A stretch of DNA of 64,000 nucleotides from Pseudidiomarina aestuarii. Lineage in GTDB: Bacteria > Pseudomonadota > Gammaproteobacteria > Enterobacterales > Alteromonadaceae. The notes under the pieces are model-generated. The model searched no databases, was not told the origin of the DNA, and worked only from the letters and a program-made list of their open reading frames with translations. Position 1 is the first letter of the stretch; each line of letters begins with the position of its first letter. The stretch is taken from positions 1,550,001 through 1,614,000 of the forward strand of contig NZ_PIPR01000001.1 in NCBI RefSeq assembly GCF_003987355.1, read 5' to 3'. The position numbers and the translations under genes were made by a program. This document shows, piece by piece, positions 34,064-42,998 of the stretch.

Positions 34064-35211
34064 TGCGTATTCTGTTCGCTGTCCTTTTATTACTGCTGAT
34101 CGCGCCAAGTTACGCTTGGCAACAGAATGCGATAGAGAATGCAACAGCAGAAGAAAAGGCAGCGACCGAAGCACGATTGGAAGCCCTAGCAAAAGAGCTA
34201 GAACGTCGTGAAGCTGCCATTCAACAGCGCGCCAAAGAGCTGTCTATTACCGAGAATGAGCTGCGTCAATTGGAACTGCAGATGAGCGCGGTAGCCGGAG
34301 AATTGAATGCAACACGGGACGCCATCGCAGCCACTGAAGCTCGACTTGCTAGCCTGCAACAGCAACAGAGCGAATTGGAACAGCAACAAGCACAGCAATT
34401 AGCATTACTGGCGAAGCAACTGGATGCCGCCTACCGTATTGGAGAGCATGACTATTTGAAGTTAGTGTTGAACCAAGAAGATCCCGCTAAGTTCGAACGT
34501 TTGCTCGGTTACTATGGCTACTTTAACCGCGCGCGACTTGAACAAGTTGCAGAGCTGCGCGAAACACAGAATCAGCTTGAAAGTGTCAAAGCGGATATTG
34601 TCACCGAACAGCAAATTCTCGAAAACCAAGCACGCGAGCAACGGCAACAGCAAGGCGTGTTGCAGTCACAGCAGAAAGAACAACAAAATATCGCCACCAA
34701 ATTAGCGCGCGAACAATCCGCTGATCAGCAACGCATTTCGCAATTGCGCAAAGACCAAGAGGCACTTGAACAAGTGCTTGCAGCCATTATTGCGGCGATG
34801 CAGGACGAGCCACGCCTCGATGGTTTAGGGAAGCTGAAGGGCAAGTTAGCTTGGCCTGCAGACGGAAATGTGCAACGTTTATTTGGCGTCGCTCGCAGTG
34901 GCGGAGTTACTTGGAAGGGCGTCATTATTAATGGCAGTGAAGGACAACCTGTACGTGCAATAGCTGATGGTCGAGTACTCTTCGCAAATTGGCTGCGCGG
35001 ATTCGGCTTGGTGATTGTGCTCGATCATGGCGACGGCTATTTAAGTCTGTACGGCCACAACCAAACGATTATTCCTCAAGTCGGAGAGCTCGTTCGCCAA
35101 GGTTCCACTATTGCCTTGGTTGGTCAGTCCGGGGGCCGCAATGAGCCGGGTGTCTATTTTGAGATACGCGTCAAAGGTGACGCAGTGAATCCGACTCAAT
35201 GGATGCGTTGA
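34063..35211 (+). CDS. envC: Murein hydrolase activator EnvC
   Basis: Periplasmic activator of the amidases AmiA/AmiB during septum splitting, controlled by FtsEX. The 382 residues have a signal peptide ([19 protein letters not shown]), a long Gln/Glu-rich coiled coil (about 25-245) and a C-terminal LytM (M23-like) domain, including LDHGDGYLSLYGHNQ and PGVYFEIRVKGDAVNPTQWM. The first zinc-ligand positions appear altered (NGSEGQPVRAIADG), as in the non-catalytic EnvC class. ftsE/ftsX are in the same window. Confidence 0.94.
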   Translation: MRILFAVLLLLLIAPSYAWQQNAIENATAEEKAATEARLEALAKELERREAAIQQRAKELSITENELRQLELQMSAVAGELNATRDAIAATEARLASLQQQQSELEQQQAQQLALLAKQLDAAYRIGEHDYLKLVLNQEDPAKFERLLGYYGYFNRARLEQVAELRETQNQLESVKADIVTEQQILENQAREQRQQQGVLQSQQKEQQNIATKLAREQSADQQRISQLRKDQEALEQVLAAIIAAMQDEPRLDGLGKLKGKLAWPADGNVQRLFGVARSGGVTWKGVIINGSEGQPVRAIADGRVLFANWLRGFGLVIVLDHGDGYLSLYGHNQTIIPQVGELVRQGSTIALVGQSGGRNEPGVYFEIRVKGDAVNPTQWMR

Positions 35212-35927
35212 TGCGAACATTCGTCATTGCATTGCTGATGTGCATAAGCAGTGCCAGCGCATGGGCAGCGCAAGTGGCTATTATTATTGACGACATGGGT
35301 CATCATCGTAGCAACCAGCGTTTCATTGAACTATCTGCACCTGCTGCGCCGCTCACTTTTTCTTTTTTGCCCTACACTGCTTATGCGGCTGAGCAAGCTC
35401 AGCAAGCAGCAACTGCAGGTTATGAAGTCATGTTGCATTTACCGATGGCTTCAGGTCCACACCATGATGCGGGTATCGATGCATTACAGCTGAATGAGTC
35501 ACAAGAAGAGCTAGTAGCACGCATGAACGCTGCGCTCGCTAGAATCCCGCAGGCTCGTGGCGTCAACAACCATATGGGCAGCCTGTTGACGACCAATGTC
35601 GCAGCCATGAAATCCGTGATGAATGAGCTCGCGAACCGCGAACTCTTTTTTATCGATAGCCGCACCACTGCTGAGACTGTCGCTGAGGCAACTGCACGTT
35701 CAATCGGAGTACCTACCGCTCGACGGCACGTATTTCTGGACCACGAACGTACACCTGAGGGTTTATCGAAGGCTTGGGAAGAACTACTGAAGCAAGCTGT
35801 GGCTCGTGGTTTTGCTGTGGCAATCGCACATCCACATGATCTGACTTACGACTTTCTGCGGGAACATCTGGGGGAGCTCGATCAGCGAGGAATCAGGCTA
35901 GTACCAGCATCAGAGCTAACTCGATAA
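35211..35927 (+). CDS. yibQ: Divergent polysaccharide deacetylase family protein (YibQ)
   Basis: The 238 residues start at ATG 35211, overlapping the envC stop (TGATG). A signal peptide (MRTFVIALLMCISSASAWAA) precedes a NodB-like fold of the divergent type: VAIIIDDMGHHRSNQ, LHLPMASGPHHDAG, NNHMGSLLT and HPHDLTYDFLREHL. The gpmI-envC-yibQ order is conserved in enterics. Probably periplasmic and perhaps cell-wall related; catalysis has not been shown for the family. Confidence 0.9.
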   Translation: MRTFVIALLMCISSASAWAAQVAIIIDDMGHHRSNQRFIELSAPAAPLTFSFLPYTAYAAEQAQQAATAGYEVMLHLPMASGPHHDAGIDALQLNESQEELVARMNAALARIPQARGVNNHMGSLLTTNVAAMKSVMNELANRELFFIDSRTTAETVAEATARSIGVPTARRHVFLDHERTPEGLSKAWEELLKQAVARGFAVAIAHPHDLTYDFLREHLGELDQRGIRLVPASELTR

Positions 35928-35938
35928 ACCGAAAAGCG

Positions 35939-35980
35939 TTACTGGCTACTGGCTACTGGCTACTGGCTACTGGCTACTAA
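35939..35980 (+). repeat. Heptad repeat array B1 (six units)
   Basis: TTACTGG, then CTACTGG four times perfectly, then CTACTAA. It begins 11 bases after the yibQ stop. The four identical units suggest recent expansion. Part of the same family as 29691-29725. Confidence 0.85.
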
Positions 35981-36010
35981 TGACACCCTAACCATGAACT
36001 GCTCTTATCT

Positions 36011-36045
36011 CTAGTAACTAATCGCTAATAGCTAGTAGCTAGTAG
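36011..36045 (+). repeat. Heptad repeat array B2 (five units)
   Basis: CTAGTAA, CTAATCG, CTAATAG, CTAGTAG, CTAGTAG in tandem, 30 bases after array B1 and just before the terminator shared by yibQ and rpoH. The two arrays are not in the same 7-base phase. Confidence 0.83.
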
Positions 36046-36059
36046 TGTCTTGCAGGCAC

Positions 36060-36088
36060 AAAAAAGCCGACGTGATGTCGGCTTTTTT
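36060..36088. terminator. Bidirectional terminator between yibQ and rpoH
   Basis: Stem GCCGAC/GTCGGC (36066-36071 and 36077-36082), loop GTGAT, with a run of six A on the left and six T on the right; serves both converging genes. Confidence 0.93.
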
Positions 36089-36089
36089 A

Positions 36090-36953
36090 TTAATTCATCG
36101 CCATTCGGAGTTTTTTCATGGCATTGGCTTCGAGTTGTCGTACCCGTTCCGCCGATACCTGATATTTGTCCGCCAGTTCTTGCAAGGTGGTTTTGTTTTC
36201 TTCATCCAACCAACGCGCTCGAACGATATCTTGGCTCCGCTCATCAAGCGTGCGAATCGCAGCAAACAAACGTTGTTGCGTATGCGCTTCCCACTGCTCA
36301 GTTTCAACTTCTTCAGCTAAGTCAGAGCGCTTGTCTTCCAGATATTGAGCCGGTGAGTAAGCAGTGCCGTCACGTGAATCATCGTCGTCAGAACTTAACT
36401 CAAAGGCTTGGTCATGGGCACTCATGCGCGCTTCCATTTCCAATACTTCGGAGGTGCTTACCCCCAACGTCTCGGCTACTGTGTTCACTTCTTCTTGAGT
36501 AAACCAGCCCAAACGCTTTTTCATTTTACGCAGATTGAAGAACAATTTACGTTGTGCTTTGGTGGTTGCTACTTTCACCATGCGCCAGTTCTTCAATACA
36601 TATTCATGAATTTCTGCTTTAATCCAATGCACAGCAAATGACACCAAGCGCACACCGACCTTTGGATCAAAGCGACGAACCGCTTTCATCAGGCCAATGT
36701 TACCTTCTTGAATCAAATCAGCTTGTGGCAGACCATAACCCGAATAACCGCGCGCTACATGCACAACAAAGCGCAAGTGCGACATAATCAGCTGACGAGC
36801 TGATTCCAGGTCATTTTCTTCAACTAAACGTTCCGCTAACTCGCGTTCTTCTTCAGCGCTCAGCATAGGAATGCGATTGACCGACTGAACATAGGCCTCC
36901 AGGCTTCCGCTCTGGGGAACCATTAACGCCATATTTGTCATTTCAGCACTCAT
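36090..36953 (-). CDS. rpoH: RNA polymerase sigma-32 factor RpoH
   Basis: Heat-shock sigma factor directing RNA polymerase to chaperone and protease promoters. It has 287 residues. Region 1.2/2 ([60 protein letters not shown]), the RpoH-box region around [20 protein letters not shown] and the C-terminal region 4.2 HTH ([19 protein letters not shown]) are all present. AGAGGA precedes the start. The ~100-base leader can fold into two hairpins (see 36975-37044). Confidence 0.97.
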   Translation of the reverse strand: MSAEMTNMALMVPQSGSLEAYVQSVNRIPMLSAEEERELAERLVEENDLESARQLIMSHLRFVVHVARGYSGYGLPQADLIQEGNIGLMKAVRRFDPKVGVRLVSFAVHWIKAEIHEYVLKNWRMVKVATTKAQRKLFFNLRKMKKRLGWFTQEEVNTVAETLGVSTSEVLEMEARMSAHDQAFELSSDDDDSRDGTAYSPAQYLEDKRSDLAEEVETEQWEAHTQQRLFAAIRTLDERSQDIVRARWLDEENKTTLQELADKYQVSAERVRQLEANAMKKLRMAMN

Positions 36954-36974
36954 GCAATTACATCCTCTTTAATT

Positions 36975-37044
36975 TGTGTCTGGAACCTCTTTGAAGCGCT
37001 CCATCCGAGTCGCTTACCAGACACACATCAGACCAGTAATGGTC
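36975..37044 (-). promoter_or_regulatory. Structured rpoH 5' leader
   Basis: In rpoH-sense RNA two stem-loops are possible: GACCA/TGGTC with a 4-base loop (37031-37044), and a long stem TGTGTCTGG/CCAGACACA (arms 36975-36983 and 37017-37025) with an inner AAGCG/CGCTT stem. The second ends about ten bases before the ribosome-binding site and holds a second AGAGG inside its loop. A thermosensor or stability element is possible but unproven. Confidence 0.5.
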
Positions 37045-37058
37045 CGAAAAGTTCCGTT

Positions 37059-37086
37059 ATTCTAGCAAAGCTAAATAGGGTTGCAA
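37059..37086 (-). promoter_or_regulatory. Candidate rpoH promoter
   Basis: On the reverse strand TTGCAA (37081-37086) and TAGAAT (37059-37064) are 16 bases apart. It would give a leader of about 100 bases containing the hairpins at 36975-37044. Confidence 0.5.
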
Positions 37087-37119
37087 TAGCGCTGCCTATA
37101 CCTTCGATATAAGGACGAT

Positions 37120-38100
37120 TTATTGTGGTTCAATACTACTGACGTGTTTTCTTACCGCCAGGTACGAACCAAACAGTCCAAACAGTATTGCTAGCAGCCA
37201 CAATATACCCATTTCACTGACGCTCAAGCCTTCGAGAGAAAATTGTGAATCGTACAACTCACTAATCCCGACTACAGCATCTTGAATCCACCAAATGAGT
37301 ACGGCGGTGGCAAACCATGCGATCACTCCACCAATCACACCATACCATACTCCGGTATATAAAAACGGGCGCTGGATGTAACTGTTTGTTGCCCCCACCA
37401 GTTTCATCACGATGATTTCGTCACGCTTGCTATTGATGTTCAAGCGAATGGTGTTCCCGACGATCAAAACCACCGATAGACACAATAAAATAGCCAGCGC
37501 CAAGAACCCGTCGCGGACTAGATTTAGTAGCGCTTGCAAGCGCTCCAGCCAGGTTAAATCGAGCCGAGCTTCAGCCACTTCTCGTTCTTTTTGTAGCTCC
37601 AACAACAACGCTTGTGCAGCTTGAGCACTGCGTCGTTCTGCAGCCGGCACTACGACTAAAACATCGGGTAACGGATTCTCCGGCAAGGCATCCAGCGCAT
37701 CACCAAATCCAGAACCTTCACGAAATTCAGCGAGCGCTTCATCTTTTGGAATCCAACGCACCGACTCAATGTCATCCGAGAGATTCAAACGCTTGGTGAA
37801 GGTCGCAATCTCTTGCTGAGACAGACCATTACGTAAAAATAACGTCATTTCTGCAGCTTGATCCCAATCTCCACCCACTTTCTCCGTGTTTTTTACGACC
37901 ACATACAGGGTGGCCGGTAAGGTTAGGCTCAATCCGAGTACCGCCATTGTCATTAGACTGGCGAGCGGATAACGCGCTAATTCACCGAGGCTGGCAATAC
38001 ATTGCTGTGCATTGTGCACAAAGAACATGACAAAACGACGAAAGCCGGAGATTTTTACTTGGGAAGCGCCGCTGCTGCGCTGACGAAACAGTAGACTCAT
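37120..38100 (-). CDS. ftsX: Cell division protein FtsX
   Basis: Membrane partner of FtsE; the complex recruits and activates EnvC at the septum. The 326 residues have a cytoplasmic N-terminus, a first membrane helix (about 50-72, LASLMTMAVLGLSLTLPATL), a periplasmic loop to about 200, and three more helices. The segment VGGDWDQAAEMTLFLRNGLS and RDEIIVMKLVGATNSYIQRP are typical FtsX blocks. It lies three bases after ftsE in the ftsY-ftsE-ftsX operon; rpoH follows downstream, as in most gammaproteobacteria. Confidence 0.96.
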   Translation of the reverse strand: MSLLFRQRSSGASQVKISGFRRFVMFFVHNAQQCIASLGELARYPLASLMTMAVLGLSLTLPATLYVVVKNTEKVGGDWDQAAEMTLFLRNGLSQQEIATFTKRLNLSDDIESVRWIPKDEALAEFREGSGFGDALDALPENPLPDVLVVVPAAERRSAQAAQALLLELQKEREVAEARLDLTWLERLQALLNLVRDGFLALAILLCLSVVLIVGNTIRLNINSKRDEIIVMKLVGATNSYIQRPFLYTGVWYGVIGGVIAWFATAVLIWWIQDAVVGISELYDSQFSLEGLSVSEMGILWLLAILFGLFGSYLAVRKHVSSIEPQ

Positions 38101-38103
38101 CGA

Positions 38104-38775
38104 TTAAGCCTCCTGCAAACCGTCATTGATCATGCGCCCATCTCTTAACGACAACGTACGATAGCGTAAGCGCGCGATGAGACCTAAATCATGAGTTGCG
38201 ATCAGAACGGATACGCCGACCCGGTTAAAATCTTCGAACAGTTTGATGATTTCCGCCGATAATTTAGGATCGAGATTCCCGGTTGGCTCATCCGCCAACA
38301 ATAGCGGCGGCTTGTTTACGACAGCTCGAGCGATACCCACCCGCTGTTGCTCACCACCAGATAACATCATTGGGTAATGCTTCAGTTTGTCACCGAGGCC
38401 GACTTTTTCCAGCGATGCTTGCACACGTTTCCGCGCTTCTTGCATGCTATAGCCTTCGATCAAGAGTGGCAAAGCGACATTGTCGAGCACCGTTTTGTCC
38501 ATTAATAACCGATGGTCTTGGAAAATCATGCCAATATCGCGGCGCACATAGGGAATTTGCTTGGCGGTGACGCGACGCAAGTCGTGACCGTTGATTAACA
38601 CGCGACCAGCGGTAGGCCGTTCCATCATCCCAATCAGCTTCAGTAAGGTACTTTTACCGGCACCGGAGTGACCCGTTAAAAACGCCATTTCACCGGGTTC
38701 CACATGAAAGCTCACTTGATTGAGCGCTTGGAAGCCTCCAGGATAGGTTTTACTGACCTGCTCGAACTTGATCAT
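38104..38775 (-). CDS. ftsE: Cell division ATP-binding protein FtsE
   Basis: ABC-type ATPase of the FtsEX divisome complex. The 223 residues contain Walker A (GHSGAGKSTLLKLI, about residue 36), Q-loop (GMIFQDHRLL), ABC signature (LSGGEQQRVGIARA), Walker B (LLLADEPTGNLD) and the H-loop (LIATHDLGLI). The start overlaps the ftsY stop (TAATG), indicating coupled translation. Confidence 0.97.
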   Translation of the reverse strand: MIKFEQVSKTYPGGFQALNQVSFHVEPGEMAFLTGHSGAGKSTLLKLIGMMERPTAGRVLINGHDLRRVTAKQIPYVRRDIGMIFQDHRLLMDKTVLDNVALPLLIEGYSMQEARKRVQASLEKVGLGDKLKHYPMMLSGGEQQRVGIARAVVNKPPLLLADEPTGNLDPKLSAEIIKLFEDFNRVGVSVLIATHDLGLIARLRYRTLSLRDGRMINDGLQEA

Positions 38776-39953
38776 TAGGGTTGCGTCTCTTTTTGGATCT
38801 CTCGTTGAATTTCTCTTTGAAACAAGGCCTCTACAAAATCTTTCGCGACAAAAGGACGTAAGTCATCAATTCCTTCACCCACACCAATGTAGCGGATCGG
38901 GATTTGGAACTGATCGGCAATCGCAAATATCACACCACCTTTCGCGGTGCCATCCAACTTCGTTAAGGTAATTCCGGTCACGCCAACCGCCTCGGTAAAT
39001 AACTTGGCTTGGCTAATCGCATTCTGGCCAGTGCCCGCATCCAATGTCAGCATGACTTCATGAGGCGCTTCAGGATCGACCTTTTTCATGACGCGGACAA
39101 CTTTCTTAAGTTCGTCCATCAAATGAGCCTTGTTCTGCAAGCGCCCCGCCGTATCCGCGATTAACACATCCACACCGCGCGCTTTCGCTGCTTCAACGGC
39201 GTCATAAATCACTGACGCACTATCTGCCCCGGTATGCTGCGCCACCACCGGGATATCGTTACGCTCGCCCCACACTTGCAATTGCTCAACCGCAGCCGCA
39301 CGGAACGTGTCGCCCGCAGCTAGCATCACCGACTTCCCTTCACGTTTAAATTGCTGTGCGAGTTTCCCAATAGTCGTGGTTTTTCCTACGCCATTTACGC
39401 CCACCATCAAAATCACATAAGGACTCGCTGTTGCGGTTTGCAGAGGCTGCTCCACCGCCGTCAGAATTTCCGTCATGTCGTCCTGCAGCAGCTGATAAAG
39501 TGCGCTCGCATCTTGCAATTGACGGCGGTCGGCTTGTGCGGTCAAGCGCTCGACAATTTTCAATGTAGTCGGCACGCCAATATCGGCTGTGAGTAGCTGG
39601 GTTTCGAGCTCTTCAAATAGTTCGTCATCAATCTTTTTATCTTTAAATAATCCCCACAAACCATCGCCAATGGCCGTCGATGTCTTCTTTAAACCACTGG
39701 TTAAGCGCTGCCAAAAACTCTGCTGGGTCGGCTTCGCTGGTTGCTTAGCTCGGGATTCGGCAGTCACTTGTGCGCAAATTTCAGTCGCATCGGGGCTCGG
39801 CTCGGGTGGTGAGATCTCAGGTTGCGCAGTTGGCTGCTCAGATTCAACTGTAGGAGCTGACTCAGACACCTGCTCTTCTTGCTTCTGCTCCAAGTCTGCG
39901 GGCTCAGAATCCTGCTTCTTCTCGGACTTTTTCTTGAACAACGAAAACACCAT
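38775..39953 (-). CDS. ftsY: Signal recognition particle receptor FtsY
   Basis: SRP receptor GTPase that docks ribosome-SRP complexes at the membrane for co-translational insertion. The 392 residues comprise an acidic Glu/Gln/Pro-rich A domain (about 1-80, beginning VFSLFKKKSEKKQDSEPADL), the N domain, and a G domain with GVNGVGKTTTIGKLAQQF, DTAGRLQNKAHLMDEL and TKLDGTAKGG. The membrane-targeting N-terminal helix (FSLFKKK) is present. First gene of ftsY-ftsE-ftsX, divergent from rsmD. Confidence 0.97.
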   Translation of the reverse strand: MVFSLFKKKSEKKQDSEPADLEQKQEEQVSESAPTVESEQPTAQPEISPPEPSPDATEICAQVTAESRAKQPAKPTQQSFWQRLTSGLKKTSTAIGDGLWGLFKDKKIDDELFEELETQLLTADIGVPTTLKIVERLTAQADRRQLQDASALYQLLQDDMTEILTAVEQPLQTATASPYVILMVGVNGVGKTTTIGKLAQQFKREGKSVMLAAGDTFRAAAVEQLQVWGERNDIPVVAQHTGADSASVIYDAVEAAKARGVDVLIADTAGRLQNKAHLMDELKKVVRVMKKVDPEAPHEVMLTLDAGTGQNAISQAKLFTEAVGVTGITLTKLDGTAKGGVIFAIADQFQIPIRYIGVGEGIDDLRPFVAKDFVEALFQREIQREIQKETQP

Positions 39954-40048
39954 GCCGACACTCGCCTCTTCTACAACTCTTAGTCACATTACGCTACACT
40001 AGCGCCCATCTATTGACACTAGTTTACCTTATTAGGCGCTACTGTAGC

Positions 40049-40654
40049 ATGCCCCGAAAGCCGCACAAGTCAACGCAAGATAAAAATGCCGGCAGCCTCC
40101 GTATCATCGGTGGGCAGTTGCGTGGTCGTAAGCTCAGTATTGCCAACGTTCCAGGCTTGCGACCGACCACCGATCGGATTCGAGAAACGGTGTTTAATTG
40201 GCTCCAATTTGAGTTTACCGATGCACAAGTGTTGGATTGTTTTGCCGGGAGCGGTGCGCTGGGCTTTGAGGCATTATCGCGCGGCGCGCAGCTCGTTATC
40301 TTAGTCGAGCAAGATCGGCAAGCGACTCAGCTATTAAATGACCATGCGCGCACCTTGAGTGCGGCTTGCTCAGGTCGAGCATTGGTTCAGCCCGGTGATG
40401 TTTTAGACTTCTTGACTACACCACCAGCTGAACCCATGGATATTGTGTTTGTGGATCCGCCGTTTCGACTTGATTTGGTCGACCGAACGGTCGCATTACT
40501 GGACCAAAACCAATGGGTGCACGAAGGCAGCTGGGTCTATATTGAGACCGAACATGATTGGCGGGGTGACGTCCCGTTGCATTGGCGATTGCATCGCGAA
40601 AAAGTTGCCGGACAAGTGGCGTTTCGATTATTTGAAGTAGGAGTTCAGCAATGA
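40049..40654 (+). CDS. rsmD: 16S rRNA (guanine-966-N2)-methyltransferase RsmD
   Basis: SAM-dependent methyltransferase that modifies G966 of 16S rRNA. From ATG 40049 (MPRKPHKS) it has 201 residues, against 198 in E. coli. Family signatures are RIIGGQLRGRKL, PTTDRIRETVFNWL, the SAM site LDCFAGSGALGFEALSRGA and the catalytic VFVDPPF. The frame is open 12 codons further upstream without support. Adjacency to ftsY is conserved. The stop overlaps the next start. Confidence 0.95.
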   Translation: MPRKPHKSTQDKNAGSLRIIGGQLRGRKLSIANVPGLRPTTDRIRETVFNWLQFEFTDAQVLDCFAGSGALGFEALSRGAQLVILVEQDRQATQLLNDHARTLSAACSGRALVQPGDVLDFLTTPPAEPMDIVFVDPPFRLDLVDRTVALLDQNQWVHEGSWVYIETEHDWRGDVPLHWRLHREKVAGQVAFRLFEVGVQQ

Positions 40655-40938
40655 GCGCAGCAATTTGGTTAGGTCGATTTTTATTTGCGCTGGTCTGGGG
40701 TGCTTTATTGGCGAATTTGGTTTGGCCATTCCCTGGTAAAGGCTTCGCGCTCTTTTTAATCTTGCTGTTTGTGTTACTAGCTATTCACTTGCTGCAATTA
40801 TTGATGTTCGCCAGTGCTTATCGCCACTTCGTGCAATGGCGACGCGGCGATTACTGGCAAATTGTAGTTTTTGGTATTGTCGGCTGGTTCGCGATTCTGA
40901 ATGCTCAACCGCAACGCGAACAAGAGCTCAAGCGTTAA
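40651..40938 (+). CDS. Small membrane protein, DUF1145 (YhhL) family
   Basis: The 95 residues have three hydrophobic segments (about 5-25, 29-53 and 68-84). It begins four bases before the end of rsmD, as E. coli yhhL follows rsmD, and the opening WLGRFLFALVWGALLANLVW with the later FPGKG resembles DUF1145. Function unknown. Its 3' end overlaps the convergent DUF416 gene by four bases. Confidence 0.78.
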   Translation: MSAAIWLGRFLFALVWGALLANLVWPFPGKGFALFLILLFVLLAIHLLQLLMFASAYRHFVQWRRGDYWQIVVFGIVGWFAILNAQPQREQELKR

Positions 40939-41570
40939 TCTTTGACGCGCTCTTCCAACTCTTCGACGCTCACACCAATGTTTGAGATACCCTCATCACG
41001 AGCCATTCCGCGCACTTGCTGTACTAACTCTTTGGATGGTTTCGGGTGCGCACTGGAAATTGTCTCGAGATAATTCAGTACGGCTTGTTGAACCTCAATT
41101 TCATACTGGGTAAGTTCATGCTCACGCAATAATTTCCGCCGCTCTTGCGCCTCCAATTCGGCACCTTCGGTGAGCTCGAGAAACTTTGCGACACTCGCCT
41201 GAGAGATTTTTGCCACGCTAACAAGTTCAGCGCTGCTACTGTCGATGAGCCCTTGCAATAAGGTGCTGACGGCAGTGCACGCATCCATAGCTGGATATAC
41301 GCCCAGCATGTCGTGGCCGTGTTCACTTGGCGTCACGTCGTCGATCTTTTCTTGCCAGCGAGAAAAATTGACCTTTACTTTCTTACCTTGCCATACCCAG
41401 TCCCAGCAGGCATTCAACGCACTGTGCAGCGGTTTCGGATCGCCAAAGCCGGTGACTTGGTAAAACAAGTCATAGTTTGGCACCATGCGCTCACACAAGT
41501 ACAAAGCAAGCACGGTTTGATATGGCATGGGCAATGCACGAATGCGTTCAAAGGTATTCAAAACTGGCAT
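40935..41570 (-). CDS. DUF416 (YjaG) family protein
   Basis: 211-residue, mostly helical cytoplasmic protein. The YLCERMVPNYDLFYQVTGFG block and the ALNACWDWVWQGKKVKVNF block match the YjaG/DUF416 pattern (a CLAERMLPNYxLF-type opening in E. coli). The second half is Glu-rich and helical (LEAQERRKLLREHELTQYE). AGGA lies five bases before ATG 41570. Function unknown. Divergent from the dehydratase gene. Confidence 0.8.
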   Translation of the reverse strand: MPVLNTFERIRALPMPYQTVLALYLCERMVPNYDLFYQVTGFGDPKPLHSALNACWDWVWQGKKVKVNFSRWQEKIDDVTPSEHGHDMLGVYPAMDACTAVSTLLQGLIDSSSAELVSVAKISQASVAKFLELTEGAELEAQERRKLLREHELTQYEIEVQQAVLNYLETISSAHPKPSKELVQQVRGMARDEGISNIGVSVEELEERVKD

Positions 41571-41619
41571 AAAATTCCTGTTAAACTGAACCGATTCATT
41601 TCGTTACGGAATAGTATAC

Positions 41620-42552
41620 ATGCAAAACACCTTGGATGAGCAGTTCAGCGCGGTCAAAGCTGCCGCCAAGTGCTTGGGCGACCGGGTTAAACGCACGCCT
41701 GTGATTCATTCGCTTGGATTAGATGCTGCTGTGGGCTGCGCCGTCTGGCTGAAATGTGAACAAGAGCAGCATACCGGAGCGTTCAAGTTTCGTGGTGCCA
41801 TGCATGCCCTTTTGCAACTGTCAGAAGCCGAACGCACAGCCGGCGTATACACAGTCTCGAGCGGTAATCATGGAGCTGCTCTCGCAGCTGCCGGTCAGCT
41901 ACTGGACATTCCCGTTCGTGTCGGCGTTGCTAGCAATGCCTCTGCGGTCAAACGCGCCAACATGGAAAAGTATGCCGCGGAACTGGTTACCATCGAACCT
42001 GGGATGGCTGCTCGCGAGGCCTTTGTCGCTTCCCAACAAGGCAACGGACGCGTTTTTATACCACCTTATAATCATGATTGGATTATCGCCGGACAAGGTA
42101 CTGCGGCACTTGAACTGGTGCAGGCACAACCGCAACTGGATGTTTTGGTGGCACCCTTAGGCGGCGGTGGGCTTTTGAGTGGCACCAGCATTGTGGCGCG
42201 CCAGCACGGAATGACTGTGTTTGGTGTCGAGCCGGAATTAGCTGCGGATGGATTCGCGTCGCTGAAAGCGGGAGCCATTCAACCAGCGATGCCGCCCACA
42301 AGTATCTGTGACGGCTTGCTAACGAGTTTAGGTTCAGTCACTTTCCCACTGCTGCAACAACATCTGGAAGCGATTTTGCTAGTGAGTGATGAGGAGGCCG
42401 CTGCTGCGCAACAACTCTGTTTTGAGCATACTGAGTTATGGATTGAACCGTCGTCGGCAGTCGCGTTGGCTGCGCTACAGCGTTACCCGGAGCACTTTAA
42501 AGGGCAACGCGTGGGCGTCATTATTTCCGGTGGGAACGTGATCAAGAATTAG
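41620..42552 (+). CDS. PLP-dependent threonine/serine dehydratase-like enzyme
   Basis: Fold-type II PLP enzyme of 310 residues. The Schiff-base lysine is in GAFKFRGAMHAL (about K52), the substrate-carboxylate loop in VSSGNHGAALAAAG, the PLP phosphate-binding glycine loop in APLGGGGLLSG, and the ring-nitrogen region in IISGGNV. It lacks an ACT regulatory domain, so it resembles the catabolic or racemase-like threonine/serine dehydratases rather than biosynthetic IlvA. The substrate (Thr, Ser or 3-hydroxyaspartate) cannot be decided here. Convergent with a VOC gene, overlapping by four bases. Confidence 0.85.
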   Translation: MQNTLDEQFSAVKAAAKCLGDRVKRTPVIHSLGLDAAVGCAVWLKCEQEQHTGAFKFRGAMHALLQLSEAERTAGVYTVSSGNHGAALAAAGQLLDIPVRVGVASNASAVKRANMEKYAAELVTIEPGMAAREAFVASQQGNGRVFIPPYNHDWIIAGQGTAALELVQAQPQLDVLVAPLGGGGLLSGTSIVARQHGMTVFGVEPELAADGFASLKAGAIQPAMPPTSICDGLLTSLGSVTFPLLQQHLEAILLVSDEEAAAAQQLCFEHTELWIEPSSAVALAALQRYPEHFKGQRVGVIISGGNVIKN

Positions 42553-42974
42553 GTAGCGAACAACTGACTCATATCGTTAAACGCTTTGAATTCTAGGGCG
42601 TTGCCGCAAAAATCGTGGAAGAACATGGTGGCCTGCTCGCCGGGCTTTCCCTTAAAGCGAATGTGCGGCTCAATCACAAACTGAATATTGTGTTGACGCA
42701 GCCGCTCAGCCAACGCTTCCCAATCCGCCATAGTTAAGACTACGCCAAAATGTGGCACCGGCACGGCATGTCCATCGACCGCATTGTGATGCAGTTGGGG
42801 CACTTGATCAGGAGCAAGGTGGGTAACAAATTGATGCCCGAAGAAATCCCAATCCACCCATTCAGGTGCACTACGACCTTCGCTTAAACCGAGAACGTCA
42901 CCGTAAAAGGCGCGCGCTTGGGCGATATCCTTAACGGGTACCGCCAGATGAAAAGGCTGAATTTGAGAACGCAT
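42549..42974 (-). CDS. VOC (glyoxalase/dioxygenase fold) family protein
   Basis: The 141 residues form two beta-alpha-beta-beta-beta modules. The first metal-ligand His is in QPFHLAVPVKDIAQARAFYG and a late Glu in CGNALEFKAFND, as in the glyoxalase/bleomycin-resistance superfamily. Substrate unknown. A possible ribosome-binding site (GAGG) is rather far upstream. Confidence 0.83.
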   Translation of the reverse strand: MRSQIQPFHLAVPVKDIAQARAFYGDVLGLSEGRSAPEWVDWDFFGHQFVTHLAPDQVPQLHHNAVDGHAVPVPHFGVVLTMADWEALAERLRQHNIQFVIEPHIRFKGKPGEQATMFFHDFCGNALEFKAFNDMSQLFAT

Positions 42975-42998
42975 ACTACGCGTACAACCTCACAAGAA

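Noticed and set aside
29691-36045. Heptad arrays considered as a CRISPR array
   Set aside because: Units are only seven bases, directly adjacent with no spacers, and no cas genes are present.
36050-36502. 150-residue plus-strand open frame across the rpoH terminator and gene
   Set aside because: Antisense shadow of rpoH; it runs through a bidirectional terminator and has no ribosome-binding site or motif.
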